Assembly: GCA_008921705.1 (NCBI GenBank)
Contig: VFFE01008914.1
Span: 884,947 to 948,946, forward strand
DNA from: Burhinus oedicnemus
Taxonomy: Eukaryota > Chordata > Aves > Charadriiformes > Burhinidae
Direction: 5' to 3'
DNA: 64,000 nt
The translations under genes were made by a program, and so were the position numbers. Each line of letters opens with the position of its first letter. Position 1 is the stretch's first letter. Under the pieces are notes generated by a model. The model was not told where the DNA came from. It did not search any database and saw only the letters and a program-made list of their open reading frames with translations. Below are positions 48,051 to 59,164 of the stretch, piece by piece.

Positions 48051-49572
48051 ACCGCCCAGTTTGGGTTTTAGGATTTATAGCATTGTGTGACTGAGACGTA
48101 TCATCAAATTAGTAAGCCAAAATTTAAGGGCTGGAATGGATGTCTACAAACGGATTTGAATGGAGTTTCAATTTGAGATCCTGAGATGCTGAGAAAAGCC
48201 TTTTGTCTCCTTTTTCTTCCTCTCTCCTCCAACCAAATAGGACCATCAGATTAGGGCATTTGCCAGCAAAATACAAGGTCTAAATCCCTTTAGTAGGGAG
48301 AAGTATTGAACCAAGATCATTCAGTCGTCAGACCCTAAATAAAAAGAAGTTTGAAGGATTTTTTTGAAGGTTCCCAAGTGGGTTGAGCTACTTCGGTGTC
48401 ACTCTGACTCAGGAGTAAAGGGAAGATGTATCCCTGAGCTCTGTATTTTGTATTACCTAACTTTAGATGGATGCACACTCAGTATGCTGACTGTAGCATA
48501 GAAAAGTGCCCAAACTCCCCAGCGCTGCACAGCAAGCCAACATTGTGAACTCTGTACCACCTGCACATGTACCTTGTTCATGCTCTTTTTTTAATACCCT
48601 CTTGAACACATTGCTGAATATGCACAATGAGCGAGGCCGAAGGATACGGTGCAATACGTTTTCTCATAAATGGTATGGGTGCATAATAAAAACATGTGCT
48701 CACTGTCTAAAGCTTGTAAAGGATAATGCAGATTGAAATCATGTCTTTCAAAAAAGTGTCCAGTCAGATCTGTTCTCCCTAGGTTACATTGTGTTTGGTT
48801 TTATTAATAGCTAAATTTGCATTGATAGACACAGCAGATACAGAAAATATGAAGGTATTTGCCCTGGTTTTAAAGCAATATGTTTCTGTGGTTTACCTAA
48901 CATTACAAATATACACTAAGGACATCCAGAATTAAGAATTAAGGACAAAAGACCAAGCTGAGATCTCAAATTCTCTGAGCACTGGAAATGTAGCAAACAT
49001 AGTGCATACTAACAAACACAGCTCAGATATTCACATCCATAAGTCCATTGCACCTCCAGTAAATCAGGTAAACTGTTGAAGTACCATTAAGCAGTGGTAC
49101 AGTACTGGCCACTTTAGTGTCTGATTGATCAGTCTAGGAAATGTCTGTGAAACTGGTCGTCTTACAGTTACGGAGAGAGCGTGTATAGAAATGTAGCTGA
49201 TTTTCAGATGTAGCAAAGTCTAGTTTTGAAATGAGCAGCTACATCTTCACATTTTATAAATCCAGACAGTAAAAATGCCATTTTCTGGGAGTCATATGGA
49301 GTTCTACGCAGCAGCCACTGTCTGATAGTAATCAGAATAGCATAAGCCTTCATTTATATGAAACTAGGCCATTTGGCTACCTTGGCCTATTTTGATTTAC
49401 TTTCCATCCTTTTATATTCCTCAGAACCTCACATTAGTAGCTGAAGGATCCAAATATTGGGTTTTTTTCCCCTTCTTTCTCTGGCAATAGCAACTTGTAG
49501 TCATTGAGTGATGAAGAGATTTGTCAATCAAAGAAGTTTCTTCCCCTTTTTGCTAAAAATATTTCAGTGTTG

Positions 49573-49592
49573 GTGTCATGTCGACATGACAC
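49573..49592. repeat. 20-bp perfect palindrome
   Basis: GTGTCATGTCGACATGACAC equals its own reverse complement, with GTCGAC at the centre. The pair just outside mismatches (G/T) and the next pair (T/A) matches again. Confidence 0.95.
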
Positions 49593-51261
49593 TATGGATT
49601 GTATTGCTGTTGTAGGGTCACTTTTCTCCACCTGAAGTTAGAATTTGATATTAAATTGATGGCGGTGGGCAAATCAGTCCTCTGTGAAGCCTGTTCCATG
49701 AGAAAACCTTTGGCAGCCCAGAGGGAAGATCCAGCTATTGGCTAAACTCCTCCTTTACAAGCTGTCAGGAAGCAGCCCTAATCAGGGACAGCTGACCTGG
49801 GATGACAGTTCTCTTCCACAGTCATTTGCATGATTCCAGAATTTTGTTCCACCTTGGCACAAAGAAGAAAACCTTTTGAACTTCTAAATGCCAGTCAGAC
49901 TCTGACAAACTCAGAGTAATATTTTCCAGCTTGTTTGCTCCAAATCCAGAAAACCAAGAACTGTAACAGGGCGTCTCAGGTTAGTATCCTTAGTGACTAG
50001 CTACAGAGTTCATCCCTGTTTTCCTTCCTTTTACTTTACTGCCTGGAGCCACCTTTCCACATGAAACTCAGTACTTCTCCAACACATCTCAGGGCCCATC
50101 TTCAAGGCAAAAGCTTTTGGCCAACTTTAATAAAAAAGATACGATATGTATAAATCGAACAATTTTACCACCAAAAAAAAAAAAAAAAGACTTTCTAAAA
50201 TCAATACTGTAAATTCAGTTACAAAAAAAGTTATGGTGCCAACACAGCAGTTGTAAACTTTGGACCTCCCAGAATGCTGCCAACCCATTTAATAAAAAAT
50301 CAATTGAATTTATGTCAGTCAACATCTTGTATCTAAAAAAAAGCAGCAAATGAATACTTTTTATCACAGTGAAATTGCTTCATTGGCTTTGCTCAGTCTT
50401 TGGGTGTGGAAAACTAGATCTTTTCTAGTTCAATTTTCCTAAGAAGAGCCAAGTTCAAAAGGCAGAATTTGAGAATATGCATACAAACTGATTGTGGAAA
50501 ACTGAGGCCTTTACTTTATAGGACAGATTGTGTATCTGTTCACTGACATCATGTTTGTTTTACCTGTGCTTTGCAGCTGGACACAATAGTGTAATTGAAA
50601 AATAGACACAGCAGCTGAGGCAGCTTATGAAACAAGCATCAAAAGCTGTTACAGTACTTTCTACTGAAATAAGCAACACAGTGGTTAAGATATGATCTTT
50701 TAAAAGGTGACAGAATACTAGTTAGAATTTTTTCTTGGAAAGACAGTAACTAGGAAAATTAAAATACTAGTGGGAGAATAAAATATCGGAAAACTGTAAA
50801 GTTAATACACTATATGAAGTGAAAACATGAAGTGAAAAGTGGAACTTTTTTTTCCCCCATGACTTTTTTTAATCCTTCATTTCTGTTTTAGTTACAACAG
50901 AGAGGATGCAGTAAATGAGTCCAATTAGTTTGGTAATACATGAAAATAAGCAGAGGAATTTGCACACACTGATGGATTGAGAGAGCAAAGATTAGTCTAC
51001 CAGTCCAAAAGGAAAATCATTTTATCCACCATTGGGAAAGGAAATGATTTGGATATTTTGAGAAACAGCTGATCAGACAGATATGACATTTACTCCAAAT
51101 GTTGAAAGATAAAGCTTGCCAAAATGAGATGACAAGTGTCTGAAACTACTAATACGCGAGAGAAATCTAAGTCATCTACTAACACACAAGGACATTCCAC
51201 TAAAGTGAAAGACCCTAAAAAACTTACATGATTAACATTCAGTGACACCTAATAATTGGCA

Positions 51262-51291
51262 TTTTGGTCTACTTTGGTCTGCTTTGATCTA
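51262..51291. repeat. Three-unit 10-bp tandem repeat
   Basis: Three units of the type tttggtct(a/g)c follow one another (ttttggtcta, ctttggtctg, ctttgatcta). It is a minor local repeat. Confidence 0.7.
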
Positions 51292-51499
51292 CTAATGAAA
51301 GGGGTTATTTCAGTCTGAAACTGATTTATTAGAACCAAATATTTTCTGTATAGCTGTTTTTTTGTTTTCCTTTTTTGTTCTGCCCCCTTCCCCACTGAGG
51401 CAGAAGAGTAACACTATAAAATGCCTTTGGAAGAATCTTTATTGTAAATCTGTCCATATGGAAATTCAGAGTATAAAGAAATAGATGGAAGAGAGAAGA

Positions 51500-52040
51500 G
51501 ATGCAATCACATGACCACCGGGTAATTCAGGTGCGAAGGGACCTCAAGAGATCCTTAGTCCAACCTTACCTCTTGCTCAAAACAGGAGCAGCTCAGAGGT
51601 CAGACCAGGTAGTTCAGTGCTTTTTCCAGTTGAGTCTTGAAAACCTCCAAGAACAGAGACAACACAACTTCTCTGGGCAACCTGCTTCACTCTCCAACTG
51701 TTGTCCTTATGTCCAGTTTCTCCTTACATCCAGTTAGTTTCAATTTGTGCCTGTTGCCTCTCATCCTCCCACCACACACCACTGCAAAGACCCTGGTTCC
51801 TGCTGGCCTGTTCTTTCCATATGCCTAGGTCCCTCTGAAAGGCAGCCTTGCCCTTCATCATGTTGACTGATCCTTCCATTTTGGTGCCGTCTGCAAGGCT
51901 GATGAAGGCGTATCCTGTCACTTCCTCCATGCCATTGATAATGACATTAAAAAGCACAGGTCCCAACACACTTGTAACTGGCCTGCAGGTAGAGTACAAC
52001 CCATTAACCTCTACCCCCAGAGCATGACAATCCAGTGCTG
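51500..52040 (-). repeat. CR1 LINE with decayed RT motif joined to the 3' end by an internal deletion
   Basis: On the minus strand, from about 52040, the frame reads the CR1 RT region: VNGLYSTCRPVTS, then VLGPVLFNVIING, where the usual GVPQGS between the two is missing, then LADGTKM in place of the catalytic FADDTKL. It continues AAFQRDLGIWKEQASRNQ, the helix after the RT motif. Near 51780-51800 it jumps to the C-terminal region (GNRHKLKL-type peptide, then a degraded LPREVV-type block) and ends in the CR1 3' tail ('gaggtcccttcgcacctgaattacc' inverted at 51525-51549). A few hundred codons between these parts are absent. Confidence 0.85.
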
Positions 52041-52044
52041 CAGA

Positions 52045-54780
52045 ATATTGTCCCGTTCTGGTATATTCTGACCTAGGCGGGAACAACGTTCTGAAAACAA
52101 GATTACTTCCTTAAAACAATAGTTCTAGTTGTAATCTGAATAAGTAGAATGGGGAAAAAATTCTTGGTCTATTCTTGTCCTGGAAACATTTTAAAAGGAA
52201 CTCTTTTAAACAGTGTTCTCACTAGCAGGATGTATCTCTGGCCAGCATACACAGAGATGGTCTGTGTTATAAATGATTTTACAGAACAGTGCTATTGAGT
52301 CTGCTGAGAAACTTGAGTTGGCATTCTGGTAGCAAGATCCTTCCAGCACAAGTATAAAAATGGCCAAAATCGTCAGCATCAAACCGTAAAGCATCACCAG
52401 CAAATTCTTGTAGAATACATGTTACAACCATTCTCTCAAGGAAAAGAAATGATTCTAACATGTAATGTAAATGTTTCTACCAAAGTAACTACCACTAATT
52501 TTGCTAACTTGCACTCTGGTCTCCGAGAAAGTTCTATGGCATTTAAGCCTACAAGATTTATTTTGTCAGCTAAGTTCAATCAATTTTGCTGCAAAATACT
52601 TTTATTCTGCAAGTGACTGCAAGGAGAATAAACTCTGCAGAAGAATATAATTATAGAAAAATAAATTGAAATCAGCTGTTACTTCTCAAAAATCATAGTT
52701 TTCCCTCTTCTAAATTTTTCTCAAAATGCTGTGTTTTAAGTGCATAGTGACCTTGATATATAGAAGAATTACTGTTTCTTACTGATTTCCATAAGACAAA
52801 AAAGATGTAGTAGGATGTTGAAAAGACAGGCAGAATACATAAAAGAGTTCTCAGGACAATGAATTTCCTAAGTGAAAAAACTTCAGCCTACATATTTTCT
52901 TTGATTGAATCCATATGTATGTAGTCCTGTAAATAAATAAATGAAGATGATGCGTGGTTTGCTGTGGGAATGACAGACCCCTGTCAGAAGATAACTGCTG
53001 TCTAGATTGCCTTTTCTACTGTCTTTTCCTGGAAACATCAACATGACTTTTTAAGCAGAGAAAGTTGTTATATTGCATTAAATTGATACTGATTAAAAAA
53101 AAAAAAGGTAGTCTTCAGAATCTGCTGACTGTACGGACTACATCTCTGTTGCTTAAACAGCTTTAGCTGCCCAAATTCAAATATGTATCACCATTTCAGA
53201 AACTGAAGTGGATCCAAAACATTTGCACAGGGCTGGCAGATGACTGGTGTTGAGAAAACCGTATTTTTCCATGAAATTGTTAGTTATCTGGTCAGAGTGG
53301 CTTGGAGTCATTCATATCAACAATGAAGAAGTATGTCTTTTCAGTGCAGGGACAACAAAGAAATATTTGACTCAAGACAATAAATTACTGGTTTGGAAAG
53401 AAAGATTAAAGATTGTTATCTTTACCTTTATTTTTCGTACCACTCTTGTGGTACCCGGGTGGCCATATATTGGGAAACACCTTTAGGAAGCTGTGGTGGT
53501 TTTGACTATTTAGGTAGCTTACAGAGTGAGCTTAGGAGAGCTTTCTGTTTATCAAAAAACATTTTTGAAAAACATTTTCATAGTCAATAGCTAAATAAGC
53601 ATTTTGCAAATTAAAACAAATCTATGAGTATTTGTAAAAGCAGTACATTACACTTAAGCAGCTGACTACTTTAGCTTACAAATAGACCAGTTGATGGTGT
53701 TAAAAATGCTGCATGAACCCACTCTGCAGTACTAATAAAGGGATTCCTTCATGCAGTCAGTATAAACATCAGAAGAAATAAAACAGTTCCTCTGCAATGA
53801 ATGCTCAGATAAAATGTCATCTCCTAATGTTTTCTTAAACTTCAATATTTTTTTGGTGAGGAAGGACGTCTGCCTGTCAGTCTTTCGGTCTTTCTTAAAG
53901 CATTGCTTAGATTCACAGACTCTTTCCATTTGTTTATCTTTAACACATTTTGGCCTGCTACTAAGTATGTCTTGCAGAAAGCAATAAACAGCCAGCATTG
54001 AACTAACAAAAAGCGTCCTCAAAATATGAGGACAGCTTTCACAGTATCTGAACACTTTGTTGCACAGTGGAGGAAGTATTTGCTCTATGTCTGGCTGGAT
54101 TATTTCAGCCTTGAGACCCTCAGTATTTTCAAACCATTTCTTGTTTTCCCCTTATCCTCTTCTCATTTCATGCCATGGGTGTTTTCATTTTCTCTTCCTA
54201 GAGTCACTGAATCTATGTTTGAAAAATATTTTTTTTTGTATGGAAGTGTGATATATGTTAAGGGGCATGATATTAATGATCTTCTGCTTTTTAGTATGCA
54301 ATGCTTTTGGAAGACCAATGGCATGATAAATGTCAACTATGGCTGTCACCGTAATTCTGCTAAAACACAAGAAAGAGTGAGAGTTTAATCTGGCTAAAAT
54401 TGGAAAAAACTGTTTCTGCCACTGTAGCAATTTTTTTTCCCCTCCCTGCGTTCAAAAGAAGATGACTTAGATTTGCTGAAATTGCATTAAAACAGGGGAG
54501 AAAAAAATGTCTGGAAAAAAGGTAACGGGAAACAAAAAAGGAAACAGAAGAATGAGATAACAACAGAAATGAAAGCTATAATATGTTATTTACTTTCAAA
54601 AATGTTATTTTTTGAAAAACCTGAGAAGAAAATCCTGTCTAGCAACTGATAACTATGTGCAATAGTTGGACACAACATCATCTGCTCTTGAGACTTTATC
54701 AAAGTGAGAAGACTGTTGCCACTCCTCACATGAGGAAACCCATAAACAAACCAGGTCACCCTAAGCAGAGATGATGTAAC
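52045..54780. other. AT-rich non-coding stretch
   Basis: An A run lies near 53095-53106. Open frames of 60-120 codons at 53732-54388 overlap on both strands and are Phe/Ser/Cys-rich, typical of chance AT-rich frames. Nothing is recognised. Confidence 0.35.
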
Positions 54781-54782
54781 GT

Positions 54783-55077
54783 TCATTCCCTGTGATTTCC
54801 GTGAGTACCAAGGCAGCAGAGCTCGTTCTCTCCAGCCCAGCTTTCAGTGCCTGATGGTGTAGGGTCATCCGTGGCTCCCTTTGTAATGACTGGAGAGAGA
54901 CTGTGACCTCCAGAGGGTAGTTCAGGTCTCCGCAGTGAGATTTCTGTCTCACTCTCACTATTGATTATGGAAGTCATCTGACGCAACTGTATTCCTAATT
55001 GAGGCACCTTAGCGTTTCTACGTATGTAATAATATAGGAGAAGTGAAGCCTGTACTATCAGTGATGAACAAAAGAGA
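54783..55077 (-). other. Weak candidate terminal exon with a membrane-like segment
   Basis: On the minus strand, acceptor aatttctctttctaatctatgacag is followed by a 97-codon open frame to TGA. Near its start is a hydrophobic run ended by basic residues (LIVQASLLLYYYIRRN), then a Ser/Thr/Pro/Glu-rich tail. This looks like a last transmembrane segment plus cytoplasmic tail. However, codon-position bias is weak and a second frame is also open over most of the length, so chance is quite possible. Confidence 0.2.
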
Positions 55078-58000
55078 CTGTCATAGATTAGAAAGAGAAA
55101 TTAATATTATATGAAAGAAAGAAGAGAGAGTAAAAATTAAAAGATTATACTTGATCTTTAAGAAGGTGAATGTAGAGATGTGGACAATTGTTTTGTCTTT
55201 TGCTGCCCATCAACAAGTAAGAAAGAAAGAAAAAATGATTTAAGTCAGGTAGCAGGTGGGGCTGAGCACTACATTCCCCTTCATGCCTGAAGCGCTTATG
55301 TCAGGGAAGGTCACAGACGTTCACTTAGTATCTATTAGTTGAAGGTAGAGAAGATACTAGTGAGAAGACAGTAATTTTGCATTTGTTCCCCAATTATATA
55401 GCTTGCCTTTTGCCAAAGATGATATTGCATTTAAAGCAGAGCAATAAAAAAATGCATCTATAAAACCTCCCTAAAAAACCATGCACGCTCGCTTTACTTT
55501 CTGGCTGAATTGTCCTGGAAGTTTTTAGAAATTGCTCTTTCAATTGCTGGCTGTGTATTTTCTTTCCAATTCAGAAACTTATTTCATGTTTTTCTTCTCT
55601 CTTCTCTCAATAATTGTTTTTCCCTTTTCTTTATACCCTGATTTAGAGAAAGGGGAAGGGGAAGGGAAAGGGGGAAGGGGGAAGGGGAAAGGAAAGAAGA
55701 AGGGGGAGGGGCAAGGAAAGGGGAAGGAGCAGGAATCTGTAGTCCTGTGTTAGAGCCATGCAGTGTAATGCCTGGTTTCTGTCATGTGAGGAGGGGCGCA
55801 GCATCTAGTTTTGTAAAACTTCCTCACCGCTACCACAGCTGTACCCTACCCTATAGACAGTTCTTTTCTGTGTTGCCTAATAAATAAGATGAATATACCC
55901 ATTTATCAGTGAAGTCTTCTGTTAAGGGTAGATATAGAAGAGGTGAAACGACTGAACAAAATGTATGAAGATAACTATATCTCAAGGAAGGAATTACATT
56001 CTAAGTAGGAACATCGATTGTCATGAGTGAAACAGGAACGGTAATCATTCCAACTAGGATCTGATACGACATGTCTTCCTTTCTGTACCGGTAGCTCACA
56101 GTAGATGCACTTAGGGGCAGTTTCCATGGAAGTGAAGAGCCCAACATAAAAAACATTACAAAACAAACCCAAAAGATTTTTAGCTTGCTGATTTTTTTTT
56201 CCTTCTTGGGAAGAAATAATTCACTATTTTCTTCTGCATTCAACCATCTACCCTCATCAGTCCTGCCCATGGGAACAGGATGGGCCATGACTGCATATGG
56301 GGAGCCAGCATCAGTAGTTACCTAGCAGAGCATACATTGCACAGTAGAGCAAAAACATAAGAACGAAGCCAAAACTAAGAGAGGAATTTTTTCCTGTGTT
56401 TCTTTTACATCCCATCTTTTCGGAGACAGTCACCATACTTCTGGTTTGTACAGCCTAAATCAGCCCAAATCTGAGTAAGCTGTCTATCTTGGTTTTCAGC
56501 TTTCACAAGACAGGCCTTATCTTTGTTTCTCGACACGAAATCCATAATAAGCAGTGGTGTTTGTCTCACAGATAAATAGTGCTGAGTTTTTGACTTCTGA
56601 TTATATATATTTATCCACAGTCTCACATGTCGTAGCCACGGAAGCTATGAACTTTGTGCTGGTTTGTGAGACTCTCATGTATGCATTACACAGAAAAAAA
56701 AAGAGATTATTCGAGTTTTTGTTTTTATTGAAATCTTGACTTTGTGTCTTTAGAAGTCAACGAAAAATTGCCCTTTAACAACATAGAGCAAGATCAAATC
56801 CCTGGAACATTCTTTCCTCCTTGCTCTTAATAAGAGACTTATCTGTTATATACAATATATATTTTTTATTACAATCTAGTGCTTATTTTGTTCCCATTAC
56901 ACAAATAGTACTAAATCCCTATCCTCTGATGTATTAAAAATACTACATTTCCTCCCATTGAAGAACACTTGAAAGCTGGAATGACTCTTTAAAGAGGCAG
57001 GGAAATTTTTAACTCTCTTCGAATGCTACTATTACAATTACTCTACTAACACTCTATGTAAAAGACTGCCCAGAGCAGCTAGACAATCTGCTTATTATGA
57101 CAAAGATTTACCACTCCAGGGCTGATTTATTTTGGGATATATAATTCACCTGAACAGTAAAGGCATCATTATAACAGGCAGCTATAAATTGAGATAATAG
57201 AAATAGGTTATTAATACATTAATCTTCTTTTTAAAAAGCATTTATCCTCTTTAGGACAGATTATAGTTTTCATTCACTGGAAAGAATTTCGGCACCAATA
57301 GTTTAGACAATCACTCCCCTTACAGAAGGCTGTTTCCCACATTTACTTTTCAGAGAGTAAACTCATACTCACTTCCTTCTTTGTTTAAACAGAAACTTGG
57401 CAACACATCCATTTTCTGTAGGACAGATTAACTAACCTGCTAAGGGGAATGCCTTGCAGAATCAAAACAGACCTAAAAATATCAAGGGCAAACATACCTC
57501 CCTGTAGAGAATTATATGTAACTGCAAGAAAGATCCCCAATTTGTTCACAATGTTGTCATGACATAACACCTCTTAGCTCGAGAAACAATAGTCCAACAG
57601 CAAGCAATGTATCTCTTCCAGCAAGCAGAAATGATGTTTTGCAATGCAGAGGTTTCATTCAGGGTTTTCTGCATCTTTCTCTGCAAACACCGGCACACCT
57701 CTGACCTTATAAAATAAAGTATGGGAAAATAAAATGCACACAAACAGGAAAATACTTCTTTTCAATGTGCAGAAGGAATCTTTCTAGGAGAAGTCATTGG
57801 AGAGCCATCATTGAATCTATGGAGAATGCTAATGTGTGGGGAAGCATGTTATTAACATTAATAGAGTAAGAGCACTGGCTCTAGTCTTTTCAACCACTGC
57901 AAAATTAAGCTTTGAAAAGCTTTACAGTTTCAGAAAACATGAGGATCTTTCGATTTTATTGAATGCATCTGTGTTCCTGTATGACAACATAGAATAAACA

Positions 58001-58700
58001 TGACAAATTGAACTGAATTTGTAAATCACTGCTGATCCCCCGAACCTCCAGTTTTTCAAATAAATTTTTTTATGTGGAACCTCAGTAATTATTACTTCTA
58101 GGGGTGGACAGTTCTGAATGAAATATTATTAAGTTATTTTATAATTTTACTGTGTGAAAAAGAAATGCATAAGGTAGTATTACTATACTTGTAGTTATGA
58201 TGATTTTTGATGTGGAGTATGAAAATAATATTGTGGTAGATAATACCTTTTATAAAACCAACTGAAAGAGCTGGAAAAGAAACACAAACTTTCAGACAAG
58301 CCTACAGCTCTAAGAGGAAGAAGCAAATTTCTGTGCTAAATACAATTTCAGAATGAACACTCCAGATTTAAATTAAAAAAAAAAAAAGCCAACTGTTCTA
58401 ATTAATCAGCTGAGAAAAAATGTACTTGGTACCCATAGTGCAAACAAACGATGCTTTAAACCCATGAAATAGCACCTTTGAAGTAGTTAGTTGGAGGAGA
58501 GAAATCAATATATACGATGAAACAAATGTATGCATTGAGTCCGTGATTTTAATGTCCAGAATAATCTTAAATAATTATTCTGTAGGTTTCCACTGAAGTT
58601 CAGGACTGAGACATTAGTGATGGAATTTCATGGAAGACATTCTCCTCCCGGGGACTGAGTGTCCCCATCCTTTATGGGGTGCTTAAACAAATTCATTCTG
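55078..58700. other. Non-coding, with a long polypurine tract
   Basis: Besides the purine tract (separate entry), minus-strand frames at 55975-56288 and 56405-56626 look protein-like but have no positional codon bias. About 57050-57250 is AT-rich with TAAT/ATTA cores and resembles a conserved non-coding element by texture only. An A run lies near 58374-58387. Confidence 0.3.
55645..55729 (+). repeat. Polypurine GGGGAA tract
   Basis: Positions 55645-55711 are 67 consecutive purines built from GGGGAAG/GGGAAAG units. One C at 55712 interrupts, and purines resume to 55729. It has many G runs of 3-5, so a plus-strand G-quadruplex and, with the pyrimidine-rich flank at 55590-55633, triplex DNA are possible. 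The Lys/Gly/Glu frame through it is a low-complexity artefact. Confidence 0.9.
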
Positions 58701-58711
58701 GTACATGATGG

Positions 58712-59164
58712 TTGGTTTTATTAATTTCTATAGTTTCTATAAAAGCATTTGTTACCATGGGACAAATATGTTACATTATGAGAAGGGTTTGTAGAAGGTC
58801 CAAGAATTTTGATGGTTCTGGTTTTGGAAGCCTTTACTGTGTGGATTATAGAGATGCTAGCAAGTCTCTCATATGGCATGTACTGGTCCACAGTAAGTTT
58901 GTTGCTGATGTTGTGGCTTGCAAAGTTGGGGGTCTGTTTGAAGACAAAGAAGAGAGATTTGGGGAAAACAGCGTTCAGCAGGATCCTATACATATGTAGA
59001 CTGTAATTCAGGCTGTGAAAATGAGGGTGTGTGAGGGTGTGTATGATTATCCGTTTAAGAAAGGAGGGGGACAGCAACACCTCAAGAAACGAGAGATACA
59101 GAAGACTAATATGAAAACTGACAGCTGCAGAAGACAGTGGGGATCTGTATGTGGACTTTCTCAC
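58712..59164. other. Overlapping long open frames on both strands
   Basis: Plus-strand 58712-58999 (95 codons) and minus-strand 58721-59164 (147 codons) overlap codon-on-codon, as expected from RNY-type sequence. The plus frame is rich in Gly, Asp, Val and Glu (DGSGFGSLYCVDYRDASK, FVADVVACKVGGLFEDKEE), with about 30 codons starting with G, and also contains a CACA|GTAAGT donor. I recognise neither product. A decayed gene or transposon fragment is possible. Confidence 0.22.

Larger units (their letters stand above)
48055..51495. other. Non-coding stretch
   Basis: It contains the 20-bp perfect palindrome at 49573-49592, an A run near 50170-50188 and a three-unit 10-bp tandem at 51262-51291. 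No gene or transposable element is recognised. Confidence 0.35.

Noticed and set aside
55532..55753. Lys/Gly/Glu repeat protein frame
   Set aside because: It is simply the translation of the polypurine tract.
55975..56288. Minus-strand frame with a good Kozak ATG, acidic/basic N-terminus and hydrophobic segment
   Set aside because: It looked like a signal-anchor first exon, but G is not enriched in codon position one (about 15 against 12 and 15 of 63 codons), and the possible donor phases do not fit the nearby 54783-55077 piece.
56405..56626. Protein-like minus-strand frame of 73 codons
   Set aside because: The Lys/Asn/Asp-rich look comes from local purine bias; positional codon bias is absent and it lacks a pyrimidine-rich acceptor.
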